A stretch of 64,000 bases of DNA from Lachnospiraceae bacterium UBA1712 (GCA_002317175.1 DCJA01000023.1:98292-162291); one strand, 5' to 3'. Counted from the stretch's first letter, positions 7,746 to 17,062 are shown. Notes: generated by a model from the sequence alone, not told the origin. A program made the numbers and translations.

Positions 7746-8915
7746 ATGGATTTTACATTAAGTAAACAACATGAAATGGCTAGACAGTTGTTCAAGGATT
7801 TCTCTGAGAACGAAGTTAAGCCACTTGCTCAGGAAATCGACGAAGCTCACAGATTCCCTAGAGAAACAGTTGATAAGATGGCTAAATATGGCTTCTTAGG
7901 TATTCCAGTACCAAAGGAGTACGGTGGACAGGGATGTGATATCCTTACATACGCTATGTGTGTAGAAGAGCTCTCAAAGGTATGTGGTACTACAGGTGTT
8001 ATCGTATCTGCACATACATCTCTTTGCGTAGATCCAATTATGACATATGGTACAGAAGAGCAGAAGCAGAAGTATGCAGTACCTCTTGCTAAGGGCGAGA
8101 AGCTTGGTGCTTTCGGTCTTACAGAGCCAGGAGCTGGTACAGATGCTCAGGGTCAGCAGACAAAGGCTGTTCTTGATGGTGACGAGTGGGTTCTTAACGG
8201 ATCTAAGTGCTTCATCACAAATGGTAAGGAAGCTGATGTATATGTAATCTTTGCTGTAACAGGCAAGATTGAGAAGAAGCCAGGACGTTTCATTAAGGAA
8301 ATCTCAGCATTCATCGTTGAGAAGGGAACACCAGGATTCACATTTGGTACAAAAGAAAACAAGATGGGTATCTGTGCTTCATCTACATACGAGTTGATTT
8401 TCCAGGATTGCCGTATTCCAAAGGAGAACATCCTTGGTAAGCAGGGCGCTGGTTTCAAGATTGCTATGCATACTCTTGATGGTGGACGTATCGGTATCGC
8501 TGCTCAGGCACTTGGTATCGCTGCAGGCGCACTTGAGACAACAATCAACTATGTAAAGGAAAGAAAGCAGTTTGGTCGTTCAATCGCTGATTTCCAGAAT
8601 ACACAGTTCCAGTTAGCTGATATGGCTACAAAGGTAGAAGCTGCAAGACTTCTTGTTTACAAGGCAGCTAAGAAGAAAGACGAATTCCAGGCAGGAGCAA
8701 AGGTTTCTTACTCATTAGAAGCAGCTCAGGCTAAGTTATATGCAGCAGAAGTAGCTATGGAAGTTACTACTAAGGCAGTACAGCTTCACGGTGGATATGG
8801 TTATATCAAAGAGTACGGCGTAGAGCGTATGATGCGTGATGCTAAGATTACAGAGATTTACGAAGGAACAAGTGAAGTTCAGCGTATGGTTATCTCTGCT
8901 AACTTATTAAAGTAG
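7746..8915 (+). CDS. bcd: Butyryl-CoA dehydrogenase
   Basis: A 389-residue acyl-CoA dehydrogenase of the short-chain type. With EtfAB it reduces crotonyl-CoA to butyryl-CoA while bifurcating electrons from NADH to crotonyl-CoA and ferredoxin (known for clostridial Bcd-Etf). The FAD-contact motif FGLTEPGAGTDA, the segment KCFITNGKEAD, the C-terminal helices (RKQFGRSIADFQNTQF) and the catalytic Glu in EIYEGTSEVQRM are present at family spacing. GGAGG at 7731-7735 serves ATG 7746. It is 12 bases from etfB, consistent with stoichiometric complex formation in the cytosol. Confidence 0.96.
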   Translation: MDFTLSKQHEMARQLFKDFSENEVKPLAQEIDEAHRFPRETVDKMAKYGFLGIPVPKEYGGQGCDILTYAMCVEELSKVCGTTGVIVSAHTSLCVDPIMTYGTEEQKQKYAVPLAKGEKLGAFGLTEPGAGTDAQGQQTKAVLDGDEWVLNGSKCFITNGKEADVYVIFAVTGKIEKKPGRFIKEISAFIVEKGTPGFTFGTKENKMGICASSTYELIFQDCRIPKENILGKQGAGFKIAMHTLDGGRIGIAAQALGIAAGALETTINYVKERKQFGRSIADFQNTQFQLADMATKVEAARLLVYKAAKKKDEFQAGAKVSYSLEAAQAKLYAAEVAMEVTTKAVQLHGGYGYIKEYGVERMMRDAKITEIYEGTSEVQRMVISANLLK

Positions 8916-8927
8916 GAGGAAATTAAA

Positions 8928-9713
8928 GTGAAAATCATCGTTTGTATAAAGCAGGTTCCTGATACAAAGGGCGGTGTTAAGTTCAATGCGGACGGAACAC
9001 TTGATAGAGGCGCAATGCTTGCAATCATGAATCCAGATGATAAGGCTGGTCTTGAGGCAGCATTAAGATTAAAGGATCAGTATGGCGCAGAAGTTACAGT
9101 ATTAACAATGGGTCTTCCAAAGGCTGCTGACGTTTTACGTGAAGCAATTGCTATGGGAGCTGACAATGGTATCCTTGTAACAGATAGAGTTCTTGGTGGA
9201 GCTGATACATGGGCTACATCTACAACAATCGCTGGTGCAATCAGAAATCTTGAATATGATTTAATCATCACAGGTCGTCAGGCTATCGATGGTGATACAG
9301 CTCAGGTTGGTCCTCAGATCGCTGAGCACCTTGGACTTCCAGTTATCTCATACGCTCAGGAAATCAGCGTTGATGGTGACAAGGTAGTTGTTAAGCGTCA
9401 GTATGATGACAGATATCACATGGTTGAAGCTAAGATGCCATGTTTAGTTACAGCTCTTGCTGAATTAAATGACCCTCGTTATATGACTCCAGGTGGAATC
9501 TTTGATGCAGTTGCAGCAGAGATTACAACATGGGGAAGAGCTGACCTTAAGGATGTTGATGATGCTAACCTCGGTCTTGCAGGTTCTCCTACAAAGATCG
9601 CTAAGGCTTCAGACAAGGTTCGTAAGGGAGCAGGTGAGAAGGTTACTCCTGATTCTCCAGAAGATGCAGTAGCATATATTGTTGGCAAGCTTGATGAGAA
9701 GCATGCTATCTAA
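8928..9713 (+). CDS. etfB: Electron transfer flavoprotein, beta subunit
   Basis: A 261-residue EtfB, the small subunit of the flavoprotein that passes electrons to and from Bcd. It begins with the typical KIIVCIKQVPDT and contains the GRQAIDGDTAQVGPQIAE adenine-nucleotide-binding region. In bifurcating Etf complexes the beta subunit holds the bifurcating FAD and binds NADH. The start codon is GTG at 8928, chosen because AGGAGG at 8914-8919 precedes it and no nearby ATG fits the homology. It is followed directly by etfA. Confidence 0.95.
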   Translation: MKIIVCIKQVPDTKGGVKFNADGTLDRGAMLAIMNPDDKAGLEAALRLKDQYGAEVTVLTMGLPKAADVLREAIAMGADNGILVTDRVLGGADTWATSTTIAGAIRNLEYDLIITGRQAIDGDTAQVGPQIAEHLGLPVISYAQEISVDGDKVVVKRQYDDRYHMVEAKMPCLVTALAELNDPRYMTPGGIFDAVAAEITTWGRADLKDVDDANLGLAGSPTKIAKASDKVRKGAGEKVTPDSPEDAVAYIVGKLDEKHAI

Positions 9714-9740
9714 TAGGTATTGGAAGAAAGGAATAAAAAA

Positions 9741-10790
9741 ATGAACTTAGAAGAATACAAAGGCGTATATGTCTTTGCTCAGCAGGTTGATAATGAGGTA
9801 TCTGGTATCGCATTAGAACTTCTTGGCAAAGCTAAAGAGTTAGCTGCTCCTCTTAATACAGAAGTAACAGCAGTATTAATCGGTTATAACGTAGGTAATC
9901 TTGTAGATAAGCTCGCTGAGTACGGCGCTGATAAGGTTATCGTTGTTGATGATAAGGAATGTGAAGTTTACAGAACAGAGCCATATGCTCATGCATTAGC
10001 TTCAGTTATCAATGAGTACAAGCCGGAAATCGTACTTGTTGGTGCTACAGCAATCGGTCGTGACCTTGGTCCTACAGTTTCTGCAAGAGTTGCTACAGGT
10101 CTTACAGCTGACTGTACAGTACTTGAGATTGGTGACTTCCCATTAGTTGCAGTTCCAGGTAAGGAACAGCTTCACAATCAGTTACTTATGACTCGTCCAG
10201 CATTTGGTGGTAACACAATCGCTACAATCGCTTGTCCTTACAACCGTCCACAGATGGCTACAGTAAGACCAGGTGTTATGCAGAAGATCGAGCCAGTAGC
10301 AGGTGCTAAGGCAGAAGTTATTAACTACAACCCAGGTTTCACACCAAACAACAAGTATGTAACAGTTAAGGAAGTAGTTAAGGCAGTTTCAGACGTTAAG
10401 GATATCATGGATGCTAAGGTTCTTGTATCTGGTGGTCGTGGTGTTGGTTCAGCAGACAACTTCAAGATGCTCCAGGATCTTGCAGATGTACTTGGCGGAC
10501 AGGTTTCTTGCTCACGTGCAGTTGTTGATTCAGGCTGGATGCCAAAGGATCTTCAGGTTGGACAGACAGGTAAGACTGTTAGACCTAACCTTTACTTCGC
10601 TATCGGTATTTCAGGTGCTATTCAGCACGTTGCTGGTATGGAAGAATCAGATATCATCGTTGCAATCAACAAGGATGAAGATGCTCCAATCTTTGATGTA
10701 GCTGATTACGGTGTAGTTGGTGATCTGAACAAGATCGTTCCACAGCTTACAGCTGCTATCAAGGCTGCTAAGGAAGCTAAGGCTAAATAA
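9741..10790 (+). CDS. etfA: Electron transfer flavoprotein, alpha subunit
   Basis: A 349-residue EtfA. The C-terminal FAD domain is clear: SGGRGVGSADNF, GGQVSCSRAVVDSGW, QVGQTGKTVRP, YFAIGISGAIQH and NKDEDAPIFDVADYGVVGD. The N-terminal domain (about 1-190) is the usual alpha/beta fold. I start at ATG 9741 after AGAAAGGAA; an upstream TTG at 9720 would add seven residues that are really the ribosome site. It is the last gene of the butyryl-CoA operon, closed by a strong terminator at 10816. Confidence 0.95.
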   Translation: MNLEEYKGVYVFAQQVDNEVSGIALELLGKAKELAAPLNTEVTAVLIGYNVGNLVDKLAEYGADKVIVVDDKECEVYRTEPYAHALASVINEYKPEIVLVGATAIGRDLGPTVSARVATGLTADCTVLEIGDFPLVAVPGKEQLHNQLLMTRPAFGGNTIATIACPYNRPQMATVRPGVMQKIEPVAGAKAEVINYNPGFTPNNKYVTVKEVVKAVSDVKDIMDAKVLVSGGRGVGSADNFKMLQDLADVLGGQVSCSRAVVDSGWMPKDLQVGQTGKTVRPNLYFAIGISGAIQHVAGMEESDIIVAINKDEDAPIFDVADYGVVGDLNKIVPQLTAAIKAAKEAKAK

Positions 10791-10815
10791 TTAGATTAAT
10801 CATTTAGTTTATACA

Positions 10816-10848
10816 AAGGGCTGGCATTTGATGTCAGCCCTTTTTTTT
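10816..10848 (+). terminator. Terminator of the butyrate operon
   Basis: AAGGGCTGGCAT pairs with ATGTCAGCCCTT (one G-U) around a 3-base loop, followed by eight T. Confidence 0.93.
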
Positions 10849-10925
10849 ATGAAAGATCATGATATCAATTATCGTGGTATTTCATAAAAATAATATAATG
10901 TTAGTGATTCACTATATATCAGCTG

Positions 10926-10934
10926 TGTTATAAT
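10926..10934 (+). promoter_or_regulatory. Extended -10 promoter for the MtnA-like gene
   Basis: TGTTATAAT at 10926-10934 is a perfect extended -10; no good -35 is visible. It lies 33 bp before ATG 10967. Confidence 0.45.
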
Positions 10935-10966
10935 CATTTTATCTTAATTATTAAAGGAACAAAGGT

Positions 10967-12046
10967 ATGAACGAAAAATCTATTCTGGATTATGAAACAG
11001 TAGAACTTGATATAGATAATAATGCGTTGGTGATTATAGATCAGACTAAATTACCTGGAAAGATTGAGATTATCAGTCTTAAGACAGGCCAGGAAATATG
11101 GGATGCAATATATCTTCTAAAAGTCAGAGGAGCTCCAGCTATTGGTGTAGCTGCAGCCATGGGATTGTATGTTCTGGCTGCTCAGATAGATACGGATGAT
11201 AATGATCTTTTCTTTGAGAAGCTACGTGAAAATAGGGATTTTCTCAATTCTGCCAGGCCGACAGCGGTTAATCTTAGCTGGGCACTAAATAGAATGTATA
11301 GACTTGCTGAGTCAATGGAAAATGAACCTGTTTCAGCGATAGTTGAAGCATTAAAGCAGGAAGCAATCAAGATCAAAGAGGAGGATATCGCTGTCTGCAA
11401 AGCTATTGGAGAGAATGGACTCACATTAGTTAAGCCGGGTGATGGAATTCTCACTCACTGTAATGCTGGACAACTGGCTACATGTAAGTATGGTACAGCA
11501 ACTGCTCCTATTTATCTTGGATATGAGCGTGGCTACAACTTTAAGGTGTTTGCTGATGAGACAAGACCACTTCTTCAAGGTGCAAGACTTACTGCCTTTG
11601 AACTTCATAGTGCAGGAGTAGATGTGACTCTCATTTGCGATAACATGTCTGCTACAGTTATGAAGCAGGGTAAGATCAATGCTGTGTTTGTGGGTTGCGA
11701 CAGAGTAGCAGCCAATGGTGACACTGCCAATAAGATTGGTACCAGCGTGGTTGCGACGGTTGCGAACTACTATAATGTGCCTGTATATATATGTGCACCA
11801 ACCTCAACGATTGATCTTGATACAGCAACAGGTGCGGAGATTAAGATTGAGCAAAGACCTGATAGTGAAGTAACAGAGATGTGGTATAAGGAAAGAATGG
11901 CTCCAGAAGGGGTTAAGGTTTTCAATCCGGCTTTCGATGTTACGGACCATAACCTTATTGCTGGAATAGTGACTGAGAATGGTATTGCATATGAACCTTA
12001 TACAGAGAGTCTCAGAGAAATGGTTATGAAGGTAAAGGGAAAATGA
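10967..12046 (+). CDS. mtnA: S-methyl-5-thioribose-1-phosphate isomerase (MtnA)
   Basis: A 359-residue isomerase of the MtnA / eIF2B-related family, converting methylthioribose-1-phosphate to methylthioribulose-1-phosphate. The RGAPAIG motif (about 50), ILTHCNAGQLATCKYGTA with the catalytic Cys, DETRPLLQGARLTAFEL, the catalytic Asp in VGCDRVAANGDTANKIGT, and CAPTSTIDLDTATG are all present. AAAGGAAC precedes ATG 10967. No other methionine-salvage genes are nearby, so the physiological substrate (methylthioribose or 5-deoxyribose phosphates, as in dihydroxyacetone-phosphate shunts) is uncertain. It overlaps the next gene by 4 bases. Confidence 0.9.
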   Translation: MNEKSILDYETVELDIDNNALVIIDQTKLPGKIEIISLKTGQEIWDAIYLLKVRGAPAIGVAAAMGLYVLAAQIDTDDNDLFFEKLRENRDFLNSARPTAVNLSWALNRMYRLAESMENEPVSAIVEALKQEAIKIKEEDIAVCKAIGENGLTLVKPGDGILTHCNAGQLATCKYGTATAPIYLGYERGYNFKVFADETRPLLQGARLTAFELHSAGVDVTLICDNMSATVMKQGKINAVFVGCDRVAANGDTANKIGTSVVATVANYYNVPVYICAPTSTIDLDTATGAEIKIEQRPDSEVTEMWYKERMAPEGVKVFNPAFDVTDHNLIAGIVTENGIAYEPYTESLREMVMKVKGK

Positions 12047-12525
12047 TGGCTAAGGAAAAGAAGAATAAACAGATAAATGATATCTCGATATCGGCAGAAA
12101 AGCTGAATACTAAATATCCTTACAAAAGACTGATAATCCTGTTGACAATAATAGTTCTGCTGATAGTAGTTGCAGTATTATCATTAATCTATAAAGAATA
12201 TGCAAGCTTTGCAGGAATTATTCTGTTTATAGCATATGTTTCGGCGATTACATTTGGGCAAAGATCCAGTGATTATGTGTTTACATTTGTTCCCAATGCA
12301 GGGTTGAAAGATTTTCAAATCACATACAAGGGTAAAGAACTAAAACTGGATTACAGGCTTGATAAAAATGGAAGATTTATGTGGGCTGACTCCAAGAAGC
12401 CTGTCAAATGCATCAGCTATGCAGATGGCAGTGGGATGAATAAATACATCACAAAATACAGAGTTCTTAACTATATAAATGTGGTAATGGAACAAAATGA
12501 TTTATATTCAGATCATGCATGGTAA
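12043..12525 (+). CDS. Hypothetical membrane protein, two TM helices
   Basis: I do not recognise this 160-residue protein. A Lys-rich N-terminus of about 30 residues is followed by two close hydrophobic helices (about 32-51 and 55-71), then a polar domain with strand-like segments (FTFVPNAGLKDFQITYKGKELKLDYRLD). It overlaps mtnA at ATGATG (12043/12046), which points to translational coupling; a start at 12046 is equally possible. It is probably inserted in the cytoplasmic membrane with the soluble part on one face. Nothing links it to methionine salvage except position. Confidence 0.6.
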   Translation: MMAKEKKNKQINDISISAEKLNTKYPYKRLIILLTIIVLLIVVAVLSLIYKEYASFAGIILFIAYVSAITFGQRSSDYVFTFVPNAGLKDFQITYKGKELKLDYRLDKNGRFMWADSKKPVKCISYADGSGMNKYITKYRVLNYINVVMEQNDLYSDHAW

Positions 12526-12549
12526 AATGAATAAAAGATAAGACAATAT

Positions 12550-12598
12550 TGCATAAATATACATGTATAGAATAAATATTCACTTATTTATGCATAAA
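12550..12598 (+). promoter_or_regulatory. ArgR-like operator sites upstream of argG
   Basis: GAATAAATATTC at 12570-12581 matches the ARG-box core GAATWWWWATTC exactly. A second, weaker box TGCATAAATATACA lies at 12550-12563 (19 bp centre to centre), and a perfect palindrome TTTATGCATAAA at 12587-12598. Paired ARG boxes near arginine genes are bound by ArgR/AhrC with arginine. Confidence 0.6.
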
Positions 12599-12621
12599 GT
12601 CTCTGCGTTTTGAATATTGCC

Positions 12622-12650
12622 TTGAGAAAATAAAAAATGGGTTGTATATT
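12622..12650 (+). promoter_or_regulatory. Promoter for argG
   Basis: TTGAGA (12622-12627), 17-bp spacer, TATATT (12645-12650), just downstream of the ArgR-like sites and about 57 bp before ATG 12707. Confidence 0.6.
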
Positions 12651-12706
12651 TAACGAGATGAGTTTGTATTAATAACAAATAAGAATATATATCGGAGGAT
12701 TTTAAA

Positions 12707-13933
12707 ATGGCTAAAGAAAAGGTTGTTTTAGCGTATTCGGGTGGACTTGATACTACAGCTATCATTCCATGGCTTAAGGAAACATATAACTATGATGTTG
12801 TATGCTGCTGTGTAGACGTAGGACAGGAAAGCGAGCTTGAAGGACTTGATGAGAGAGCAAAGTATTCAGGAGCTGAAAAGTTATACATCGAAGATGTAGT
12901 TGATGAACTTTGTGATGAATATATTATGCCTACAGTAAAGGCTAATGCAGTATATGAGAATAAGTATCTTCTTGGTACATCATTTGCAAGACCAGTTATA
13001 GCAAAGAAGCTTGTTGAAATTGCTCGTAAAGAAGGCGCTGTAGCAATCTGTCATGGTGCTACTGGCAAGGGAAATGATCAGCTTAGATTTGAGCTTTCTA
13101 TTAAAGCTCTTGCTCCTGACATCAAGGTTATAGCTACCTGGAGACAGCCAGAATGGACAATGCAGTCTCGTGAAGATGAAATCGCATTCTGCCAGGCACA
13201 TGGAATTGATCTTCCATTTGATGCAAGCCATTCATATAGCCGTGATAGAAATATCTGGCATATTTCTCACGAGGGACTTGAACTTGAAAGTCCATCACAG
13301 GCTCCTAACTATGATGATCTTCTTGTTCTTTCTGTTACACCACAGAATGCTCCAGATGAAGCAGAAGATGTTGAGCTTGAGTTTGAAGCAGGTATACCAG
13401 TTGCACTTAATGGAAAGCGCATGAAGGTATCTGATATTATCAGAGAACTCAACAAAATTGGTGGAAAGCATGGTATTGGTATTATTGATATCGTTGAGAA
13501 CCGTGTAGTTGGTATGAAGTCTCGTGGTGTATATGAGACACCAGGCGGAACTATCCTTATGGAAGCTCACAGACAGCTTGAAGAGATCTGCCTTGACAGA
13601 GAGACATTAGGCTACAAGAACATGATGGCAATTAAGTTTGCTGATCTTGTATATGAAGGAAAATGGTTTACTCCTCTTCGTGAGAGCATGTCTGCATTTG
13701 TAGATAAGACTCAGGAGACAGTTACAGGAACCTGTAAGATGAGCCTTTACAAGGGCAATATCATCAAGAAGGGTACAACTTCTCCTTATTCACTTTACTC
13801 AGAGAGCCTTGCTTCATTCACAACTGGTGATCTTTATGATCATCATGATGCAACTGGATTCATCACATTATTCGGTCTTCCAATGAAGGTTAGAGCTATG
13901 ATGAAGCAGAATGTTGAAACTAATACAAAATAA
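12707..13933 (+). CDS. argG: Argininosuccinate synthase
   Basis: A 408-residue ATP-dependent synthase joining citrulline and aspartate in arginine synthesis. The N-terminal P-loop AYSGGLDTTA, the GATGKGNDQ loop (about 115-123), the ATWRQPEW and YSRDRNIWH segments, and GGKHGIGIIDIVENR/KSRGVYETPGG are classical. GGAGG at 12693-12697 positions ATG 12707. It stands alone between its own promoter and terminator, without argH next to it. The upstream ARG-box-like palindromes suggest repression by arginine through ArgR. Confidence 0.96.
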   Translation: MAKEKVVLAYSGGLDTTAIIPWLKETYNYDVVCCCVDVGQESELEGLDERAKYSGAEKLYIEDVVDELCDEYIMPTVKANAVYENKYLLGTSFARPVIAKKLVEIARKEGAVAICHGATGKGNDQLRFELSIKALAPDIKVIATWRQPEWTMQSREDEIAFCQAHGIDLPFDASHSYSRDRNIWHISHEGLELESPSQAPNYDDLLVLSVTPQNAPDEAEDVELEFEAGIPVALNGKRMKVSDIIRELNKIGGKHGIGIIDIVENRVVGMKSRGVYETPGGTILMEAHRQLEEICLDRETLGYKNMMAIKFADLVYEGKWFTPLRESMSAFVDKTQETVTGTCKMSLYKGNIIKKGTTSPYSLYSESLASFTTGDLYDHHDATGFITLFGLPMKVRAMMKQNVETNTK

Positions 13934-13944
13934 TGTTTTTTATC

Positions 13945-13985
13945 AAAGGAAGCACCACAGATGTGGTACTTCCTTTTTCTTTTTT
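13945..13985 (+). terminator. Terminator after argG
   Basis: AAAGGAAG (13945-13952) pairs with CTTCCTTT (13969-13976), with six further inner pairs (ACCACA / TGTGGT), then a T-rich run. Confidence 0.88.
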
Positions 13986-14038
13986 ATTGGGGTATCATTA
14001 AATGTGGTGTGGTGAAACACCGTAAAAGGAGGGGAAAA

Positions 14039-15493
14039 ATGAATTTATCACAGCAACATGAATTACAGAAGGTAAAATTTATCTTTGTAGTAAGAACAAT
14101 TACTATGCTTTGTCTTGTTCCAATTTCTTATGTTTACAGCAATGGAGTACTTGGAACTGTACGAACAGCTTATATGGCTATTGGCGCAATTATGTGTCTG
14201 GCATTTTTGATTACAAAGAATATCGGAGAGATTCCAAGCAAAATCTGCCTGATTTTTTTGGCGGCAGGATATGCTTTTTTATTTTGGACAAGTGGAGAAC
14301 CGTATTTGTTCATAATAATGTTTCCGATGCTACTGATAGTTGTTTTGGATATGCAAAGAAAGACTACATATATCAGTGCTCCGGCTTGTGTAGTTATTAA
14401 TATTGTATATGCCATTATTTACTTTGTTTCCAGCGATGGAAGCTTAGCTAAGCAGGTTGTCATTTCTCTCATTTTCAGTATTCTTGTTGCTATTATGGGC
14501 GTAGTTATGACGAACCTAATGGAAGATCAGAATAATGAGAAAATCCAGTATCTTACAAAACAGGGTGAAGATGCAGCAAGAGTATCACAGGGGATAGTTG
14601 AAGAATCAGAAAGAATTATTGATACACTAAATAGTGCGCATGAGTTGATAGGATCTCTTAATGAAAGTATAAGTGCAAGTAATGATTCTACCAATGAGAT
14701 TGCAAGAGCTATTCATAATACTGCTGAAGCAATTGGAAATCAGACTGAAATGACAGCTCAGATTCAGGAAAACCTGTTTAGCTCAGAGCAGGAGGCAGCA
14801 AACATGCGTGAAGTTGCTGATGCGACTGAACAGGCTGTAAAAGAAGGCGTAGAATTACTTGATGAATTAAGAAAACAGGCTGAGAATACTGCTCAGATTA
14901 ATGAAACAACTATGCAGGCAACTCAACAGCTTGAGAATCGTATTGCCGCAGTTGAAGATATTATTAGTACAATTCTTAATATTTCTTCTCAGACTAATCT
15001 ACTTGCATTGAATGCTTCTATTGAAGCTGCAAGAGCAGGAGAAGCAGGAAGAGGTTTTGCTGTGGTAGCAGAACAGATAAGAACACTTTCAGAAGAAACC
15101 AAAGAATCGGTAACAAAGATTACGGATATAATAAAGAATCTTACAGATGATGCAGATATTGCAAATGAGAATATGAAGCTTACAGCTGATAGTGTAAGAC
15201 AGCAGAACAGGATGGTTGAGGTAACCGGAGAAAAATTTGTTGCTATTCGTGAAAGTGTGGATGCGCTTAATGATTCCGTTACTAGCATTACTGGAAAGAT
15301 TGATGGAATCGTATCTGCAAATACAATGATTATGGATTCAATATCTAATCTTTCAGCAACTTCTGAAGAGGTGGCTGCTACTGCAGAGTCGTCAACAAGA
15401 ATAAGTGATGACAGTGTAATGTATATGAACAGCATGAATGAAACATTTGAAAACATTTACCAGTCTGCAAATACAATGAAGGAAATGTTGTAA
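14039..15493 (+). CDS. Methyl-accepting chemotaxis protein, multi-TM
   Basis: A 484-residue chemoreceptor. The N-terminal half (about 15-190) has six hydrophobic helices instead of the usual two with a sensor domain between, so it may sense in or near the membrane. The C-terminal signalling domain shows the highly conserved hairpin tip SSQTNLLALNASIEAARAGEAGRGFAVVAEQ-type segment (about 325-355) that contacts CheA and CheW; no clear HAMP domain is visible. I start at ATG 14039 because AGGAGGGG lies 6-12 bases before it; the reading frame from 13961 runs through the argG terminator. It is followed 9 bases later by an AAA+ ATPase gene. Confidence 0.88.
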   Translation: MNLSQQHELQKVKFIFVVRTITMLCLVPISYVYSNGVLGTVRTAYMAIGAIMCLAFLITKNIGEIPSKICLIFLAAGYAFLFWTSGEPYLFIIMFPMLLIVVLDMQRKTTYISAPACVVINIVYAIIYFVSSDGSLAKQVVISLIFSILVAIMGVVMTNLMEDQNNEKIQYLTKQGEDAARVSQGIVEESERIIDTLNSAHELIGSLNESISASNDSTNEIARAIHNTAEAIGNQTEMTAQIQENLFSSEQEAANMREVADATEQAVKEGVELLDELRKQAENTAQINETTMQATQQLENRIAAVEDIISTILNISSQTNLLALNASIEAARAGEAGRGFAVVAEQIRTLSEETKESVTKITDIIKNLTDDADIANENMKLTADSVRQQNRMVEVTGEKFVAIRESVDALNDSVTSITGKIDGIVSANTMIMDSISNLSATSEEVAATAESSTRISDDSVMYMNSMNETFENIYQSANTMKEML

Positions 15494-15502
15494 GGAGTTA
15501 AT

Positions 15503-16990
15503 ATGCCAGTATTTGATTTTAGTGAAAAAGCAAATGAAAAGGGTGAGGCTATATGCACATATATCACATTTGCATCAGAAGAACATGAGGCGAGTGCTGA
15601 CAAGCCAATCATGATTATTGATAATGCAAGTAATGCATTAAAGCATCATACATCGGGAATGTTTATTAATCCGATTAAAAGAACTTCATTTGAATTTCAA
15701 AATGATACTGAAAAAATATGGGCTGACATAAAGAGGATTGATTCAAGATTTACAAGTCTGCTCAAGTGGCTTGGTGAGAACCACATAAAAGTCAGACTTT
15801 CCGGAGCTAACACAGAGGAAGGTTATGCTGTATATAAGATTCGTGAGCAGGCCTATGGAGACAGCAAAAAGGTATCCTCCGAAAATGGATTTCTTCAGTA
15901 TATGATTGACAGACTGTTGGCATCAGATGCTCCAAGTGAGGAAGTAGTTGATGAGGATGAGAAGGAAGAAAAAGGCGATGCAATGAAGCTTACCAGCATT
16001 CAGAGTATCACTGATTTCCTTTCCTGCGCTGGAAAAACACTTCCTGACAATATACAGCTCTGGGCAAGAAGAAATCTTGCAGTGGCAAAAGCCAATGAAG
16101 TTTCCCCAGAGGAAAGAAGACATGCTCTGCGTGCGCTATCTCTCATGCTGGGAGTACAATGGCAGAACAACTATTTCCCTTCCATTGATCCGGTTGAGGC
16201 AAGAAGAATTCTGGATGAAGAACTCTACGGCATGGAGAAGGTAAAGCAGCGAATAATAGAGACTATTATCCAGATTAACAGAACGCATACACTTCCTGCT
16301 TATGGACTTCTTATTGTAGGACCTGCAGGAACTGGAAAATCACAGGTTGCATATGCAGTGGCAAAGATTCTTAAGTTGCCATGGACTACACTTGATATGA
16401 GTTCCATTAATGACCCAGAGCAGCTTACTGGAAGCTCAAGAGTATATGCCAATGCTAAGCCAGGTATCATCATGGAGGCTTTTGGCAGTGCGGGTGGTTC
16501 GAAGCTGGTATTTATTATCAATGAGCTGGATAAGGCCAATGAAGGCAAGGGTAATGGCAATCCTGCAGATGTACTTTTGACACTTCTTGATAATCTTGGA
16601 TTTACTGATAACTACATGGAATGTATGATTCCAACAGATGGAGTATATCCAATAGCTACTGCTAATGATAAGAGCAAGATAAGCGCACCTATTATGTCGA
16701 GATTTGCAGTGATAGAGATACCAGATTATTCAAAGGAAGAGAAGAAAATCATTTTTACAAAATTTGCGCTTCCTAAGATTTTGAAGAGAATGAGTATGAC
16801 CAGTGACGAAATCAGCATTACAGATGATGGGCTGGATGCAGTAATCGATCTTTGCAGTTCGACCTCAGGCATCAGAGATGTTGAGCAGGTAGCTGAGCAT
16901 ATTGCTGCTAATGCGCTTTATCAGATAGAGGTCAATGATCTCAAGACAGTCACTTATGATTCAGAAAAAGTCTATGCGTTGATTAATTAG
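15503..16990 (+). CDS. Lon-like AAA+ ATPase lacking the protease domain
   Basis: A 495-residue protein. Residues 1-155 form an N-terminal region I do not recognise, with an acidic stretch at about 147-158. Residues about 235-490 match the Lon-type AAA+ module: the linker ILDEELYGMEKVKQRI, Walker A GPAGTGKS (about 273-280), and a Walker-B-like IINELDK (about 338-344) where Lon has LLDEIDK, so the metal-binding Asp is Asn. Sensor-1 Asn is in IATANDKS and an arginine-rich MSRFAVIEIPDY follows. The chain stops after the lid domain; there is no Ser-Lys protease domain. AAGGAG precedes ATG 15503. It is probably a remodelling ATPase, or a degenerate one, acting with unknown partners. Confidence 0.7.
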   Translation: MPVFDFSEKANEKGEAICTYITFASEEHEASADKPIMIIDNASNALKHHTSGMFINPIKRTSFEFQNDTEKIWADIKRIDSRFTSLLKWLGENHIKVRLSGANTEEGYAVYKIREQAYGDSKKVSSENGFLQYMIDRLLASDAPSEEVVDEDEKEEKGDAMKLTSIQSITDFLSCAGKTLPDNIQLWARRNLAVAKANEVSPEERRHALRALSLMLGVQWQNNYFPSIDPVEARRILDEELYGMEKVKQRIIETIIQINRTHTLPAYGLLIVGPAGTGKSQVAYAVAKILKLPWTTLDMSSINDPEQLTGSSRVYANAKPGIIMEAFGSAGGSKLVFIINELDKANEGKGNGNPADVLLTLLDNLGFTDNYMECMIPTDGVYPIATANDKSKISAPIMSRFAVIEIPDYSKEEKKIIFTKFALPKILKRMSMTSDEISITDDGLDAVIDLCSSTSGIRDVEQVAEHIAANALYQIEVNDLKTVTYDSEKVYALIN

Positions 16991-17017
16991 CATAAAATAA
17001 GAGTTATAGAATTATAT

Positions 17018-17062
17018 AAGCCCTTAGGCAATTCAATATATGGATTTGCTTAAGGGCTTTTG
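17018..17062 (+). terminator. Terminator after the AAA+ gene
   Basis: AAGCCCTTA (17018-17026) pairs with TAAGGGCTT (17051-17059), extended by GCAA/TTGC inner pairs, followed by a short T run. Confidence 0.85.

Noticed and set aside
13961..14038. Upstream extension of the chemoreceptor
   Set aside because: It starts inside the argG terminator; AGGAGGGG marks ATG 14039.
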